A DNA stretch of 64,000 nucleotides, from the NCBI RefSeq assembly GCF_900105925.1, contig NZ_LT629791.1, positions 3,631,278 through 3,695,277 on the forward strand, in the 5' to 3' direction. Shown one piece after another: positions 37,132 to 45,683 of this stretch. Position 1 is the first letter of the stretch, and every line of letters starts with the position of its first letter. This DNA comes from Jiangella alkaliphila (GTDB lineage: Bacteria > Actinomycetota > Actinomycetes > Jiangellales > Jiangellaceae). A program made the position numbers and the translations under genes. The notes below the pieces were generated by a model. It searched no databases, had not been told where the DNA came from, and saw only the letters and a program-made list of their open reading frames with translations.

Positions 37132-38067
37132 ATGCAGACGACGTGCGTGGAGACCGTGCTGGCCGGCGGGGCCGTGATGACGACCGTGCGCGGGGTGGTG
37201 CCCGGGCCGACGCTCGCGCTGCTCGGCGGTGTGCACGGCGACGAGGACGAGGGCGTCCTGGCCGTGAGGCGGCTGGTGACGGAGTTGCGCGAGGCGCCGC
37301 TCGTGGGCACCGTGCGGGCGGTCGCGCCGGCTCATCCCGCGGCCTGGGCGGCGGGCAGCCGGACCGGACCGCTCGACGACGGAAATCTCGCGCGGTGCTT
37401 TCCCGGCGACCCTGCCGGTGGGCCGACGCAGGCACTGGCCGCCGGCATCACGAACGAGGTGATCGACGGTTCGGACCTGCTGATCGATCTGCACTCGGCG
37501 GGCAGCCGCTACGACATGCCGCTGTTCTGCGGCTTCGTCGCCCGAGGCGGCGACGCTGCCGGGTCCGAGCGGGCGGCGTACGCCTTCGGCGCACCGCTGG
37601 TCTGGGCGCATTCGGCCGTCGCCTCGGGCCGCACTCTCTCGGCCGCTGTCGATCGCGCCATCCCCGCGGTGTACGTCGAGTGCGCCGGGGGCGGTGGCAT
37701 CCGGCGGCACGAGCTCGACGCGTACGTCGACGGCGTCTGCGCGATCATGGCCGAGTTCGGCATGTTGCCGCCGCCGTACGGCCGGGCCGGCCGGCCCGCC
37801 CCGCGGCGGGTCGTCGATGGCGGCGACCTCGACGCCGGGGTCGTGTCCGGGCACGACGGCTTCTTCGTCAGCACGGTCACGGCCGGCGCCGTGGTCGCGG
37901 CGGGGGACGAGATCGGGCGTATCTACTCCTACGCGGGTGTGCTGGCCGACTCGGTCGCCGCTCCGTCCGGCGGAATGGTGATGTTCCTGCGCCGGCAGTC
38001 GCGCACGCGCACCGGCGAGGTGCTGTTCGCGCTCGCCGGCCTCGGCGGCGAACGGGGGACGCGGTGA
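37132..38067 (+). CDS. AstE/AspA-type (M14-like) zinc deacylase
   Basis: Succinylglutamate desuccinylase/aspartoacylase family, 311 residues; these cytoplasmic zinc enzymes remove acyl groups from N-acyl amino acids. Zinc ligands are visible in LLGGVHGDEDEG (His and Glu) and DLLIDLHSAGSRYD (His), and a likely catalytic glutamate in AVYVECAGGGG. A C-terminal beta domain includes AGDEIGRIYSYAG. A TTG at 37129 is in frame, but ATG 37132, with GAGGGG upstream, is preferred. The DoeB/EutE deacetylases of ectoine use belong to this family, though no ectoine hydrolase is present here. Confidence 0.85.
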   Translation: MQTTCVETVLAGGAVMTTVRGVVPGPTLALLGGVHGDEDEGVLAVRRLVTELREAPLVGTVRAVAPAHPAAWAAGSRTGPLDDGNLARCFPGDPAGGPTQALAAGITNEVIDGSDLLIDLHSAGSRYDMPLFCGFVARGGDAAGSERAAYAFGAPLVWAHSAVASGRTLSAAVDRAIPAVYVECAGGGGIRRHELDAYVDGVCAIMAEFGMLPPPYGRAGRPAPRRVVDGGDLDAGVVSGHDGFFVSTVTAGAVVAAGDEIGRIYSYAGVLADSVAAPSGGMVMFLRRQSRTRTGEVLFALAGLGGERGTR

Positions 38068-39158
38068 GTCTGAGCCGGTTCGCCGCGGATCTTCCCGCCG
38101 TCCGCGAGTTCGTGACCATGGGCGAGGGCGAGACGCCCCTGGTGGCGCTGCCGGCGCTGGCCCGCCGGCTGGGCCTTCGGCGGCTCTCGGCGAAGCTCGA
38201 GTCGCTGAACCCGACCGGATCGTACAAGGACCGGGTGGCGGCCATGTCGCTGTCGCTCGCGAGGCACCGTCGCATGCGCGGGTGGATCGCCTCGTCGTCG
38301 GGCAACGCCGGCCTGGCCATGGCCGCGTACGGCGCCCGGGCCGGCCTGCCGGGCTTCCTCTGCCTGGTCGCGTCGGCGCCGATCGAGAAGCGCGTGCCGC
38401 TGATGCCGTACGGCCTCGGCGTGGTCGGCGTCGACGGCGTCGGCGACGGTGCGACGAGCGCCAACCTCGCCGTCCTGTTCGACGAGATCCGCGCCGCCGC
38501 GCAGCGCCACGACCTCTTCTTGGGTATCACCGCGCACGCCTTCAACCCGGCCGGCATGCGGGGCGTCGACACGCTCGCCTACGAGCTCGTCGAGCAGGCA
38601 CCCGACGCGACCCACGTCTACGTGCCGGTCGGCGGTGGCGGTCTCCTGGTGGCGGTCGCCCGTGGGCTGCGGCACCGTGGCCACGACGCGCGCGTGATCG
38701 CCTGTCAGCCGCGTGGCTGTGCTCCGGTGGTCGCGGCCCTGGACGGCAGCGCGCGCGTGCCGGTGATCGAGACGTGCGACAGCCACATCTCGGGACTGCA
38801 GCTGCCGAACCCGCCCGACGGCCCGCCGGCGGTCGCCGCCGTGGAAGCCACCGGCGGGTGGGGTGACGCTCCGGACGACGCGGCGATCCTCGCCGCGCAG
38901 AGTCTGCTCACCCGCACCGAAGGCGTCTTCGCCGAACCGGCGGCGGCAGCCACGCTGGCCGGTCTCATGATCGACGCGGAGCGCGGACGCATCGGACCCG
39001 GCGACCACCCGGTGCTCGTCCTGTCCGGTGCCGGCTGGAAGGATCTCGGCCGGTTCGGGGCCGACGCGGCCACGTTGCCGGTCGTCGCTCTGCCGGAGCT
39101 GGCCGGCAGGGTGGACGACTGGGCCGGCCGTCAGCGCTCGGCCCGAGACGCGCCCTAG
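38064..39158 (+). CDS. PLP-dependent lyase (threonine synthase/dehydratase fold type II)
   Basis: 364 residues. PLP lysine in LNPTGSYKDRVAAM (Lys55), phosphate-side ASSSGNAGLAMAAYGARAG and glycine loop VYVPVGGGGLLVAVARG place it with threonine synthase, threonine dehydratase and diaminopropionate ammonia-lyase. It overlaps the deacylase by four bases (GTGA), so the two act in sequence: deacylation frees an amino acid that this enzyme could eliminate or deaminate. The reaction is inferred. The convergent lactonase gene shares its stop-codon bases. Confidence 0.87.
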   Translation: MSLSRFAADLPAVREFVTMGEGETPLVALPALARRLGLRRLSAKLESLNPTGSYKDRVAAMSLSLARHRRMRGWIASSSGNAGLAMAAYGARAGLPGFLCLVASAPIEKRVPLMPYGLGVVGVDGVGDGATSANLAVLFDEIRAAAQRHDLFLGITAHAFNPAGMRGVDTLAYELVEQAPDATHVYVPVGGGGLLVAVARGLRHRGHDARVIACQPRGCAPVVAALDGSARVPVIETCDSHISGLQLPNPPDGPPAVAAVEATGGWGDAPDDAAILAAQSLLTRTEGVFAEPAAAATLAGLMIDAERGRIGPGDHPVLVLSGAGWKDLGRFGADAATLPVVALPELAGRVDDWAGRQRSARDAP

Positions 39159-40069
39159 AACTCCGGTGCCCGAGGCTCCAGCAGCTCGGCGGGGATGCCG
39201 GCGCGGGGAAACGGCGGGCGTCGCTGGCCGGTGACCGGAGTCGTGGCCACGAAGACGTCGCCGGCGAACCGTCCGGCGCCGCCATGGCCGGGCGCGGCCA
39301 GTGCCGCCGTCGTAATGAACAGCGTGGTGCCCCGGGGACCGCCGAAGGTGCAGCTCGTCACGTTCGGCGTCGGTACCGAGATGGCGCCGAGCGGCCGGCC
39401 GTCCGGAGCGTAGCGGCGGACCTCTCCGCCGCCCCAGACGGCCAGCCACAGGCAGCCCTCGCTGTCGACGCACAGGCCGTCGGGCAGACCGTCGCCGGGC
39501 GGGATCTCGATGAACGGCACGGGGTGGTGCGGCACGCCCTCGTCCGCGTCCCACTCGTACCGTCGCACCGTCTGCGACAGCGTGTCGACGTGGTAGAAGT
39601 AGGCGTCGTCGGGGCTCCAGTCCAGCCCGTTGGACATGCCGATGTCGCCGAAGAGCCGATGCGTGGACCCGTCGTGGTCGACGCGGTAGAGCGAGCCGGT
39701 GAAGCGCGGATCGACCGCGGCGGTGCCGGCCACGAACCGTCCCCGGCTGTCGCACTTTCCGTCGTTGAACTGGGTCGCGAGGTCTGTCTCGACCGCGCTC
39801 CACAGCCGCGGCAGGTCCGACCAGGTGGGCTGGACCAGGATGCCCCGGCGGGTGGCAAGCAGCAGCCCGCCGCCCTCGATCAGCGCGACACTGCCGAGCG
39901 GCTCCCCGATGGCCTGGTACACCATGCTCCGCTCGGCGCGGCTCCACCGCCACAGATGACCCGCCGGGATGTCGACCCAGTACAGAGTCTCGGCGTGGGC
40001 GTCGTAGAGCGGGCCCTCGCCGACCTCGGCCTGACAGCGGATGGCGTGTTGCGCGTGGTGGCCGATCAT
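39155..40069 (-). CDS. SMP-30/gluconolactonase/LRE family protein
   Basis: 304-residue six-bladed beta-propeller calcium- or zinc-dependent lactonase. VGEGPLYDAHAETLYWVDIPAGHLWRW is the first blade with the metal-binding glutamate. KCDSRGRFVAGTAAVDPRFTGSLYRVD, SNGLDWSPDDAYFYHVDT (metal Asn/Asp) and DGLCVDSEGCLWLAVWGGGEVRRYAPDG follow. It probably opens a sugar lactone or a similar cyclic ester. Start codon at 40069, 26 bases downstream of iclR in the same direction, so the two may form one transcript. Confidence 0.9.
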   Translation of the reverse strand: MIGHHAQHAIRCQAEVGEGPLYDAHAETLYWVDIPAGHLWRWSRAERSMVYQAIGEPLGSVALIEGGGLLLATRRGILVQPTWSDLPRLWSAVETDLATQFNDGKCDSRGRFVAGTAAVDPRFTGSLYRVDHDGSTHRLFGDIGMSNGLDWSPDDAYFYHVDTLSQTVRRYEWDADEGVPHHPVPFIEIPPGDGLPDGLCVDSEGCLWLAVWGGGEVRRYAPDGRPLGAISVPTPNVTSCTFGGPRGTTLFITTAALAAPGHGGAGRFAGDVFVATTPVTGQRRPPFPRAGIPAELLEPRAPEF

Positions 40070-40095
40070 GCCTCGCTCGCCACCGCCGTCGAGGG

Positions 40096-40968
40096 CTACT
40101 CGTGTGGGGCCGGCTGGAGCCGTTCGGCGACGTCGATCAGCGACTTCGCGACGGCCGCGGCCTCTCTGGTGCTGAATCGGCTGGCCGGACCACTGACGCT
40201 GAGCGCCGCGGGTAGACGCGTCCCGAGCAGCGCCACGGCCACGCAGCGGCCGTCCTCTTCGTTCTCGCCGTCGTCGATGGCGAACCCGCGCGCACGCACG
40301 GTGGCCAGCTGTGCCAGGTAGCCGTCGACGGTGGTGACGGTGCGGGCCGTGCGCGGCGTCATCTCGACCTGGGCCAGCAGCTCACGCACCTGGCTCTCGG
40401 GCAGCTGGGCCGCGATGGCCTTGCCGAGCGCCGTGCAGTACAGCGGGTCGCGGCTGCCGGGCGGGCTGGACATCCGGACCGTGCGGATGCTCTCGGAGAC
40501 CTCCACGTAGCGGACCGAGTTGCCGTCGAGGACGCCGAGGTTGGTGGTCTCGCCGGTGTCGTCGCGGAGCCGCTCGAGCCATGGCCGCGCGCGTTCCTTG
40601 AGGACGTCGAGGTCGCGCGACTGCATGCCCACGAAGCCGAGGCCGAGAACGTAGAGGCCGTCGGCGTTCCGTTCGACGTAACGGTGCTTCTGCAGCGTCC
40701 AGAGGTACCGGAACGCGGTGGCCTTCGGCATGTCGATGGCCCGGTGGATGTCGACGAGCGACATCGGCACGGTCGCCTCCTGCAGCTCGTTGAGCATGGA
40801 GACGACCCGCTCGACCGAGCGGTTCAGGTACTTCTTCGCCTGCGCGGGCGTGGCGGTTGCCGGATCGGGCGCGTTGTTGATGTCGATCTTGGCGACGGCG
40901 TGTTCGTCGTCGATGTCGTCGACCTGGCCGTGCGTGTCGTCTCCGCCCGGCCGCCGTTTGCGTGGCAT
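40096..40968 (-). CDS. IclR family transcriptional regulator
   Basis: 290 residues. Winged helix at about 45-110 (RSVERVVSMLNELQEATVPMSLVDIHRAIDMPKATAFRYLWTL), then the IclR effector domain with ARPWLERLRDDTGETTNLGVLDG, CTALGKAIAAQLP and RGFAIDDGENEEDGRCVAV. An N-terminal extension of about 45 residues, very acidic (THGQVDDIDDEHAV), is unusual for the family. ATG 40968 has GAGGTGAG upstream. It sits inside the cluster it probably controls. Matching operator-like sites lie in its own promoter, at 41139 and at 37068. Confidence 0.92.
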   Translation of the reverse strand: MPRKRRPGGDDTHGQVDDIDDEHAVAKIDINNAPDPATATPAQAKKYLNRSVERVVSMLNELQEATVPMSLVDIHRAIDMPKATAFRYLWTLQKHRYVERNADGLYVLGLGFVGMQSRDLDVLKERARPWLERLRDDTGETTNLGVLDGNSVRYVEVSESIRTVRMSSPPGSRDPLYCTALGKAIAAQLPESQVRELLAQVEMTPRTARTVTTVDGYLAQLATVRARGFAIDDGENEEDGRCVAVALLGTRLPAALSVSGPASRFSTREAAAVAKSLIDVAERLQPAPHE

Positions 40969-40992
40969 GAGCTCACCTCGGGTTTTCTGGCT

Positions 40993-41017
40993 TGAACTCG
41001 GTGTTTCATTGATTCTA
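40993..41017 (-). promoter_or_regulatory. iclR promoter -10 with overlapping operator
   Basis: On the minus strand a good -10, TAGAAT (41017-41012), precedes iclR; no convincing -35 is seen. Just downstream, across the expected start of transcription, is TGAACTCGGTGTTTCA (40993-41008, plus-strand reading), matching TGAAACCTGTGTTTCA at 37068 in 13 of 16 bases. The position suits autorepression. Confidence 0.55.
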
Positions 41018-41105
41018 CGAGCGTCAAGATCGTTCGCCAGGGGCCAATCCGGCCGGCCCTGGCCGGTGCGCCGGGCCGGTGATCGTCGGTGCGGAGTTGG
41101 CCCCC

Positions 41106-41154
41106 TTGACGGCGGCTGGCGCCAATCGTAGCGTGATTTGAAGGTTGGAGTTCT
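41106..41154 (+). promoter_or_regulatory. Promoter of the aminotransferase-RidA-M81 operon with weak operator match
   Basis: TTGACG (41106-41111), a 17-base spacer and TAGCGT (41129-41134) form a good promoter. TGAAGGTTGGAGTTCT (41139-41154) keeps the TGAA-N8-TTC frame of the other two sites and covers the expected start point. A further AT-rich inverted repeat, AGTTT-N9-AAACT, lies at 41155-41173. The gene starts at 41223. Confidence 0.5.
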
Positions 41155-41222
41155 AGTTTCGTATATCAAAACTTCGCGGGTGGTCGCCACTTGTTGCGCC
41201 TGGCCATCGAGGAGAGTGACTC

Positions 41223-42494
41223 ATGAGCGGTCCTCCGCAGCGCTATGAACGATCCGACCAGCTCCACCGACGCGCATCGCGGCATGCCCCTGGCGGGGTG
41301 CACTCCAACGTCCGGCTGGCCGGGCAGCGGATCTTCTTCGAGAGCGCCGACGGGCCGTGGCTGCACAGCGTCGACGGCGACGACTACGTCGACTACCTGC
41401 TCGGGCAGGGCCCGAACTTCCTCGGTCACGCACCCGAACCGGTGGTGCGCGCCGTCCACGAGGCCAGCCGCAAGGGGGTGATCTTCGGCGGCCAGCACGA
41501 GCTGGAGATCGAGGCCTCCGAGCTGGTGTGCTCCACGCTGCGCTGGCCCGACATGGTGCGGTTCTGCGTTTCCGGCACGGAGGCCGTGCAGGCGGCGTTC
41601 CGGCTGGCCAGGGCGGTCACCGGCCGCACGAAGATCGTCCGGTTCGAGGGCCACTACCACGGCTGGCTCGACAACGTCCTGACGGCGCCCGGCGACGACG
41701 GCTGGGGCGTGGCCAGCGCGGGGCAGCTGCCCAGCCACCTCGACGACTTCGTGGTGCTGCCGTGGAACGACGCCGACCGGGTGGCCGCGGCGCTGGCCGA
41801 CGACGGCGAGCGGATCGCCGCCGTCGTCATGGAACCGGTCATGATCAACGCCGGGGTCATCGAGCCGCTGCCCGGCTACCTCGAGCGCGTGCGCGAGCTG
41901 TGCACGTCGCACGGCGTGGTGCTGATCTTCGACGAGGTGCTGTCCGGGTTCCGGCTGGGCCTCGACGGCGCGGCCGGCCACTACGGCGTCACGCCCGACC
42001 TCGCCACGTACGCGAAGGCGCTGGCCGCCGGGTGGCCGGTGGCGGCGCTGGCCGGCCGGGCCGAGCTGATGGAGCGCTTCGGCACCGGCGAGGTGAACCA
42101 CTCCGGCACGTTCAACGGGTCGGTGGTCGCGACCGCCGCGGTCAAGGCCAGTCTGGAGCTGCTGCGCGCCGACCCGCCCTACGCCGCCATCGAGGAGCAC
42201 GGCACCGCGCTGATGGCCGGCATCCGCGAGCTCGGCCAGACCTACGGCGTCCCGTTGCGCGCCGCCGGCCTGCCTGCCGCGTTCCACGTCTCGTTCGGCG
42301 ACGCCGACGTCGTCGACTACCGCACGCTGCAGCAGCTGGACCTCGCCCGCTACGAGGACCTCGCGGAGGCACTGGTCGACAACGGCGTCTGGGTCGCGCC
42401 GCGCGGCGTCTGGTATGTCTCCGCGGCACACGGTGCGGTCGAGCTGGACGCCGCCCTGACCCGGTTCGGCAAGGCCCTGACGGAGTGGACATGA
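41223..42494 (+). CDS. Class III aminotransferase, glutamate-1-semialdehyde aminomutase-like
   Basis: 423 residues, fold type I. PLP-binding GTEAVQAAFRLARA near 118, FDEVLSGFR with Asp238, and TYAKALAAGWP with Lys265 as the Schiff-base lysine. NHSGTFNGSVVATAA is the conserved thumb region. Similar to HemL, but the catabolic context and the C-terminal region make a true haem role unlikely. It may transfer or move an amino group on the product of the deacylase/lyase pair. It overlaps the RidA gene by four bases. Confidence 0.9.
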   Translation: MSGPPQRYERSDQLHRRASRHAPGGVHSNVRLAGQRIFFESADGPWLHSVDGDDYVDYLLGQGPNFLGHAPEPVVRAVHEASRKGVIFGGQHELEIEASELVCSTLRWPDMVRFCVSGTEAVQAAFRLARAVTGRTKIVRFEGHYHGWLDNVLTAPGDDGWGVASAGQLPSHLDDFVVLPWNDADRVAAALADDGERIAAVVMEPVMINAGVIEPLPGYLERVRELCTSHGVVLIFDEVLSGFRLGLDGAAGHYGVTPDLATYAKALAAGWPVAALAGRAELMERFGTGEVNHSGTFNGSVVATAAVKASLELLRADPPYAAIEEHGTALMAGIRELGQTYGVPLRAAGLPAAFHVSFGDADVVDYRTLQQLDLARYEDLAEALVDNGVWVAPRGVWYVSAAHGAVELDAALTRFGKALTEWT

Positions 42495-42874
42495 CCAGCG
42501 CACCTGTAGAGACCGAGCTGTTCCGGCCGTTCGTCCGGGCCGGTGACTTCGTCTTCGTGTCCGGCCAGGCGTCCATCGACCCGCAAGGACGGCTGGTCAG
42601 GGGCACGTTCGAGCAGGAGATGCGCCGCTCGATCGAGAATGTCCGGGCGGTCCTGGCGGTGGCCGGCCTCACGCTGATGGACGTCGTGAAGGTCGGCTCG
42701 TACGTCCAGGACGCCGCCGACCTGCCCGAGTACAACCGCCTGTACATGGAGTACTTCGCGGCGCTGCGCCCGGCTCGTACGACGATCACCCGGTGCCTGC
42801 CCGAGACCGTCAAGTTCGAGATGGACGTGGTCGCCTACCGCGAGTACACACCGAGCCTGCGTTCGGAGGGCTGA
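42491..42874 (+). CDS. RidA family protein (enamine/imine deaminase-like)
   Basis: 127 residues. GDFVFVSGQASIDPQGRLV, the conserved N-terminal strand, then ENVRAVLAVAGLTLMDVVKVGSYVQD, and PARTTITRCLP carrying the arginine used by Rid proteins to bind the substrate carboxylate. These proteins hydrolyse reactive enamines and imines produced by PLP lyases. Placement between a PLP aminotransferase and an M81 protein, with a fold-II PLP lyase in the same cluster, fits that role. Four-base overlap upstream, four-base gap downstream. Confidence 0.9.
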   Translation: MTSAPVETELFRPFVRAGDFVFVSGQASIDPQGRLVRGTFEQEMRRSIENVRAVLAVAGLTLMDVVKVGSYVQDAADLPEYNRLYMEYFAALRPARTTITRCLPETVKFEMDVVAYREYTPSLRSEG

Positions 42875-42878
42875 CCGA

Positions 42879-44360
42879 GTGCGTCTCGCGGTGCTGGGCC
42901 TCTACCACGAGGCCAACACGTTCTCGCCCTTGCTGGCCGACCGTGCGCTGTTCACGGCCGGCGGCGTCTTCCGCGGCCAGCAGATCGTCGACGAGTACGC
43001 GGGCTCGTCGACCACGATCGGCGGCTATCTTCGGGCCGCGTCGCGGCTCGGTGCCGAGGCGGTTCCGCTCACGTTCGGCTACGTCAACCCCATCGGACCG
43101 ATCGTGGCCGACGCGTTCGAATGGCTGGCCGGCGAGATGCTCGGCGAGCTCGAGCGCGGCGGACCGTGGGACGGCGTGCTGCTGAACCTGCACGGCGCCG
43201 CGGTCGCGGAGCACCTGCCCGATGCCGACGCGGAACTGGCCACGCGGGTGCGCGCGGTCGTCGGTCCCGACGTGGCCATCGGTGCCGTCCTGGACCTGCA
43301 CGCCAACGTCTCGCAGCCGCTCGTCGACGCGCTCACCGTCACGCTGGTCTACCAGACCAACCCGCACGTCGATGCCGCCCGGCAGGCCGAGCGCTGTGCG
43401 GAGTTGGTCGTCCGGACCGCTCGTCGCGAGATCGCTCCGGTCCAGGCGTTGGAGCCGCTGCCGCTGGTGGTGAACATCGCCCGCCAGGACACCGGCGAGG
43501 AGCCGATGGCGTCGCTGGTCGCGGCCGCCGAGGGCGTCGCGGCGCAGCCGGGCATGCTGTGGGCCGGGGTGGTCGAGGGGTTCCCGTACGCCGACGTGCC
43601 GCACGTCGGCATGTCCTGCCTCGCGGTACACGACGGCGACCGGCTCGCCGCCGAGCAGGCGGCACGAGAGCTGGCCGAGGCGGTGTGGGCCCGCCGCGAC
43701 GACCTGCAAGCCCGCGGGCACACGGTCGAGGAGGCACTGGACCTCGCCGAACGCGAGGCCGCGCCGGTGGTGCTGCTGGACGTCGGCGACAACATCGGGG
43801 CCGGCGCGCCGGGCGACTCCACCGTCATCCTCGCCGCCGCCCTGCGCCGAGGGCTGCGGTCGCTCGTGCAGACGCTCTGGGACCCCGACGCGGTACGGGT
43901 CTGCGCGGCGGCCGGGGCCGGCGGCGAGGTCGCTCTCACCGTCGGCGCCCGGCATCGGCACTCGGCCGGCGACCCCGTGCCGGTCAAGGGCCGGGTGCGG
44001 GTGATCTCGGACGGGCGGTTCGAGGATCCCGCGCCGACGCACGGCGGGTTCCGCTGGTTCGACATGGGTCCGACCGCGGTCCTCGAGACCGCCGAGGGGC
44101 CGACGTTGGTGCTGACCTCGCGGCAGACGATGAACAGCAGCCGGCGGCAGCTGACCGCGTTGGGCCTCGACCCGGCGGCCTTCCAGGTGATCGTCGCCAA
44201 GGGGGTCAACAGCCCGCGCGCGGCGTATGCGCCGATCGCGTCCCGGCTGGTCGTCGTCGACACCGATGGCATCACGGCGATGGGGCTCGAGCGGTTCACT
44301 TACCGAAACCGCCGACGCCCGATCCATCCATTCGAGCCGGCGAGCTATCCGCCGAGGTAG
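42879..44360 (+). CDS. M81 family metallopeptidase (MlrC-like)
   Basis: 493 residues. MlrC-type proteins were named from microcystin degradation, but most relatives act on unknown small substrates. Putative zinc-site segments are GLYHEANTFSP at the start, LNLHGAAVAEH and LDLHANVS, with GDNIGAGAPGDSTVIL in the second domain and VVKGVNSPRAAY-like VAKGVNSPRAAYAP at the end. GTG 42879 follows the RidA stop by four bases. Last gene of the three-gene operon. Whether it hydrolyses a peptide or an amide ring is unknown. Confidence 0.88.
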   Translation: MRLAVLGLYHEANTFSPLLADRALFTAGGVFRGQQIVDEYAGSSTTIGGYLRAASRLGAEAVPLTFGYVNPIGPIVADAFEWLAGEMLGELERGGPWDGVLLNLHGAAVAEHLPDADAELATRVRAVVGPDVAIGAVLDLHANVSQPLVDALTVTLVYQTNPHVDAARQAERCAELVVRTARREIAPVQALEPLPLVVNIARQDTGEEPMASLVAAAEGVAAQPGMLWAGVVEGFPYADVPHVGMSCLAVHDGDRLAAEQAARELAEAVWARRDDLQARGHTVEEALDLAEREAAPVVLLDVGDNIGAGAPGDSTVILAAALRRGLRSLVQTLWDPDAVRVCAAAGAGGEVALTVGARHRHSAGDPVPVKGRVRVISDGRFEDPAPTHGGFRWFDMGPTAVLETAEGPTLVLTSRQTMNSSRRQLTALGLDPAAFQVIVAKGVNSPRAAYAPIASRLVVVDTDGITAMGLERFTYRNRRRPIHPFEPASYPPR

Positions 44361-44410
44361 GCGCTCTGCCGCGACGGCCCACCCTCCTTCACCCTGCCCC
44401 GCGTGCGTCC

Positions 44411-44434
44411 AGAAATATAAAACTCTAGTATTAT
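44411..44434 (+). promoter_or_regulatory. AT-rich promoter patch before the unknown coiled-coil protein
   Basis: A 24-base AT-rich island in very GC-rich DNA contains overlapping -10-like hexamers TAGTAT (44426-44431) and TATTAT (44429-44434). A CTGACGAAACG element follows. No clear -35. The gene begins at 44484. The composition stands out and may mark either a strong promoter or an insertion boundary. Confidence 0.4.
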
Positions 44435-44483
44435 CTGACGAAACGTACCGGGCACCGGGCCCGGCGGGCAGGAGGGCCGAGTC

Positions 44484-45683
44484 ATGGCTGTGGGGTTCCG
44501 GTCGTTCCTCAGCGTGGAGACGGCGCCGTGCATCGAGACCGTCATCGGTCACCTGGATCGCTGGTCGCGGACCAAAGAGATCCGCGTCGACGCCGGCGCT
44601 CCGGGCCGCTACCTCCTGGATCCCGACGACGTGATCACGATCGATCGGCACGAGGCCGGCGGCCGCTCGGTCTACCGCTGGCGGCGGCTGCATCCGTACG
44701 CCCAGGGACGCAACGAGATCTGGCGGACGTCCGTCACGGCGGTCGAGGCCCAGGGCGGTCCCGGCTGGCTCTGGACGGAGATCGAGGCCGCCGAGGGCGA
44801 CGACGACGAGCCGGCCAGGGTGCCGTTCATGTCCGTGCCGGCCGTGCTCCGGGCGTTGCTCGCCGACCTCCGGTGTCGCGACGGCATCGTGCCGAGCGCG
44901 ACCGAGCCGACGTGGGTGGCCTCTGACGGCCTTCCCGACCTGATGGACTATCTGGCCGACGAGGGACGGCTGGGCCCGGTCTACGTCGCCAGGCAGGGGG
45001 CCCGTGATGCCGAGGCGTTCCACGCCTGGGCGACGCAGGTGATGTGGGAGGTCGTCGGGCTCGGCAACGCCTTCCTGCTGGGTGGGCAGGTCGAAGAGGA
45101 GTTCAACGACATGGTCGGTGAGCTCCACGCCATTCCCGACGCCGCCATCCGCACCTACCTGCCCGGCGTCCAGCTCGACGATCCGCGTGACCCGCGGCGC
45201 CATCAGATCCTCGGTGCGGTGCGCATCGACCGCAACGGGCCGCGGCGGCTGGCGTACATCTTCGGACTGTCGCAGCGTGACCGCGGTGGCCTCGCACCGC
45301 TGCCGCCGGAGGTGGCCGACGTCGAGCAGCTGCTGGCCGGCGAGGCCGCCGAGCGGCACGGCGCCGAGCTCCACGTCGTGGCCGACGTGCCTGTGCAGGC
45401 TGACTCCGCACAGCACGGCGGGCCGCCCGTCGCGGCCGGGTCCGGGAACATCGCGCTGTCGCGCCGGGCGCAGCACCGCCGGCTGGTGGAGCTGCTGGAA
45501 GAGAACGAACAGCTTCGCGCCGAGGTCGAGCGGCTTCGGGGCGCGCTCGGCGCAACTCGCCACTCGGGCGTGGCGATGCTCACCGCGTTGGAGACGCTCG
45601 AGGAAGAGGTCAGGTCCGTGCGGCGCCGGTTCGGCGCGATCGATGGCCCGCTCGGGGCGGAGCAGCGTCTGACTGCCTCCTGA
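44484..45683 (+). CDS. Unknown protein with C-terminal coiled coil
   Basis: 399 residues; I do not recognise the family. The N-terminal 110 residues alternate short hydrophobic and charged segments (FLSVETAPCIETVIGHLDRW, then VITIDRHEAGGRSVYRWRR) and look like a beta-rich domain. The middle (about 165-270) includes AFHAWATQVMWEVVGLGNAFLLGGQVEEEFND. Residues 332-350 (RLVELLEENEQLRAEVERL) form a clear leucine heptad coiled coil, and a second one runs to the C-terminus. No signal peptide or membrane helix. ATG 44484; a GGCAGGAGGG ribosome site lies upstream. It stands alone and could be a regulator or a defence-associated gene. Confidence 0.7.
   Translation: MAVGFRSFLSVETAPCIETVIGHLDRWSRTKEIRVDAGAPGRYLLDPDDVITIDRHEAGGRSVYRWRRLHPYAQGRNEIWRTSVTAVEAQGGPGWLWTEIEAAEGDDDEPARVPFMSVPAVLRALLADLRCRDGIVPSATEPTWVASDGLPDLMDYLADEGRLGPVYVARQGARDAEAFHAWATQVMWEVVGLGNAFLLGGQVEEEFNDMVGELHAIPDAAIRTYLPGVQLDDPRDPRRHQILGAVRIDRNGPRRLAYIFGLSQRDRGGLAPLPPEVADVEQLLAGEAAERHGAELHVVADVPVQADSAQHGGPPVAAGSGNIALSRRAQHRRLVELLEENEQLRAEVERLRGALGATRHSGVAMLTALETLEEEVRSVRRRFGAIDGPLGAEQRLTAS

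Noticed and set aside
41223-42494. hemL (glutamate-1-semialdehyde aminomutase of haem synthesis)
   Set aside because: Same enzyme family, but placed with RidA and an M81 protein under IclR-type control, with no haem genes nearby.
37132-44360. Ectoine degradation operon
   Set aside because: The deacylase and PLP lyase resemble DoeB and EutB families, but the ectoine hydrolase, the transporter and the usual regulators are absent.
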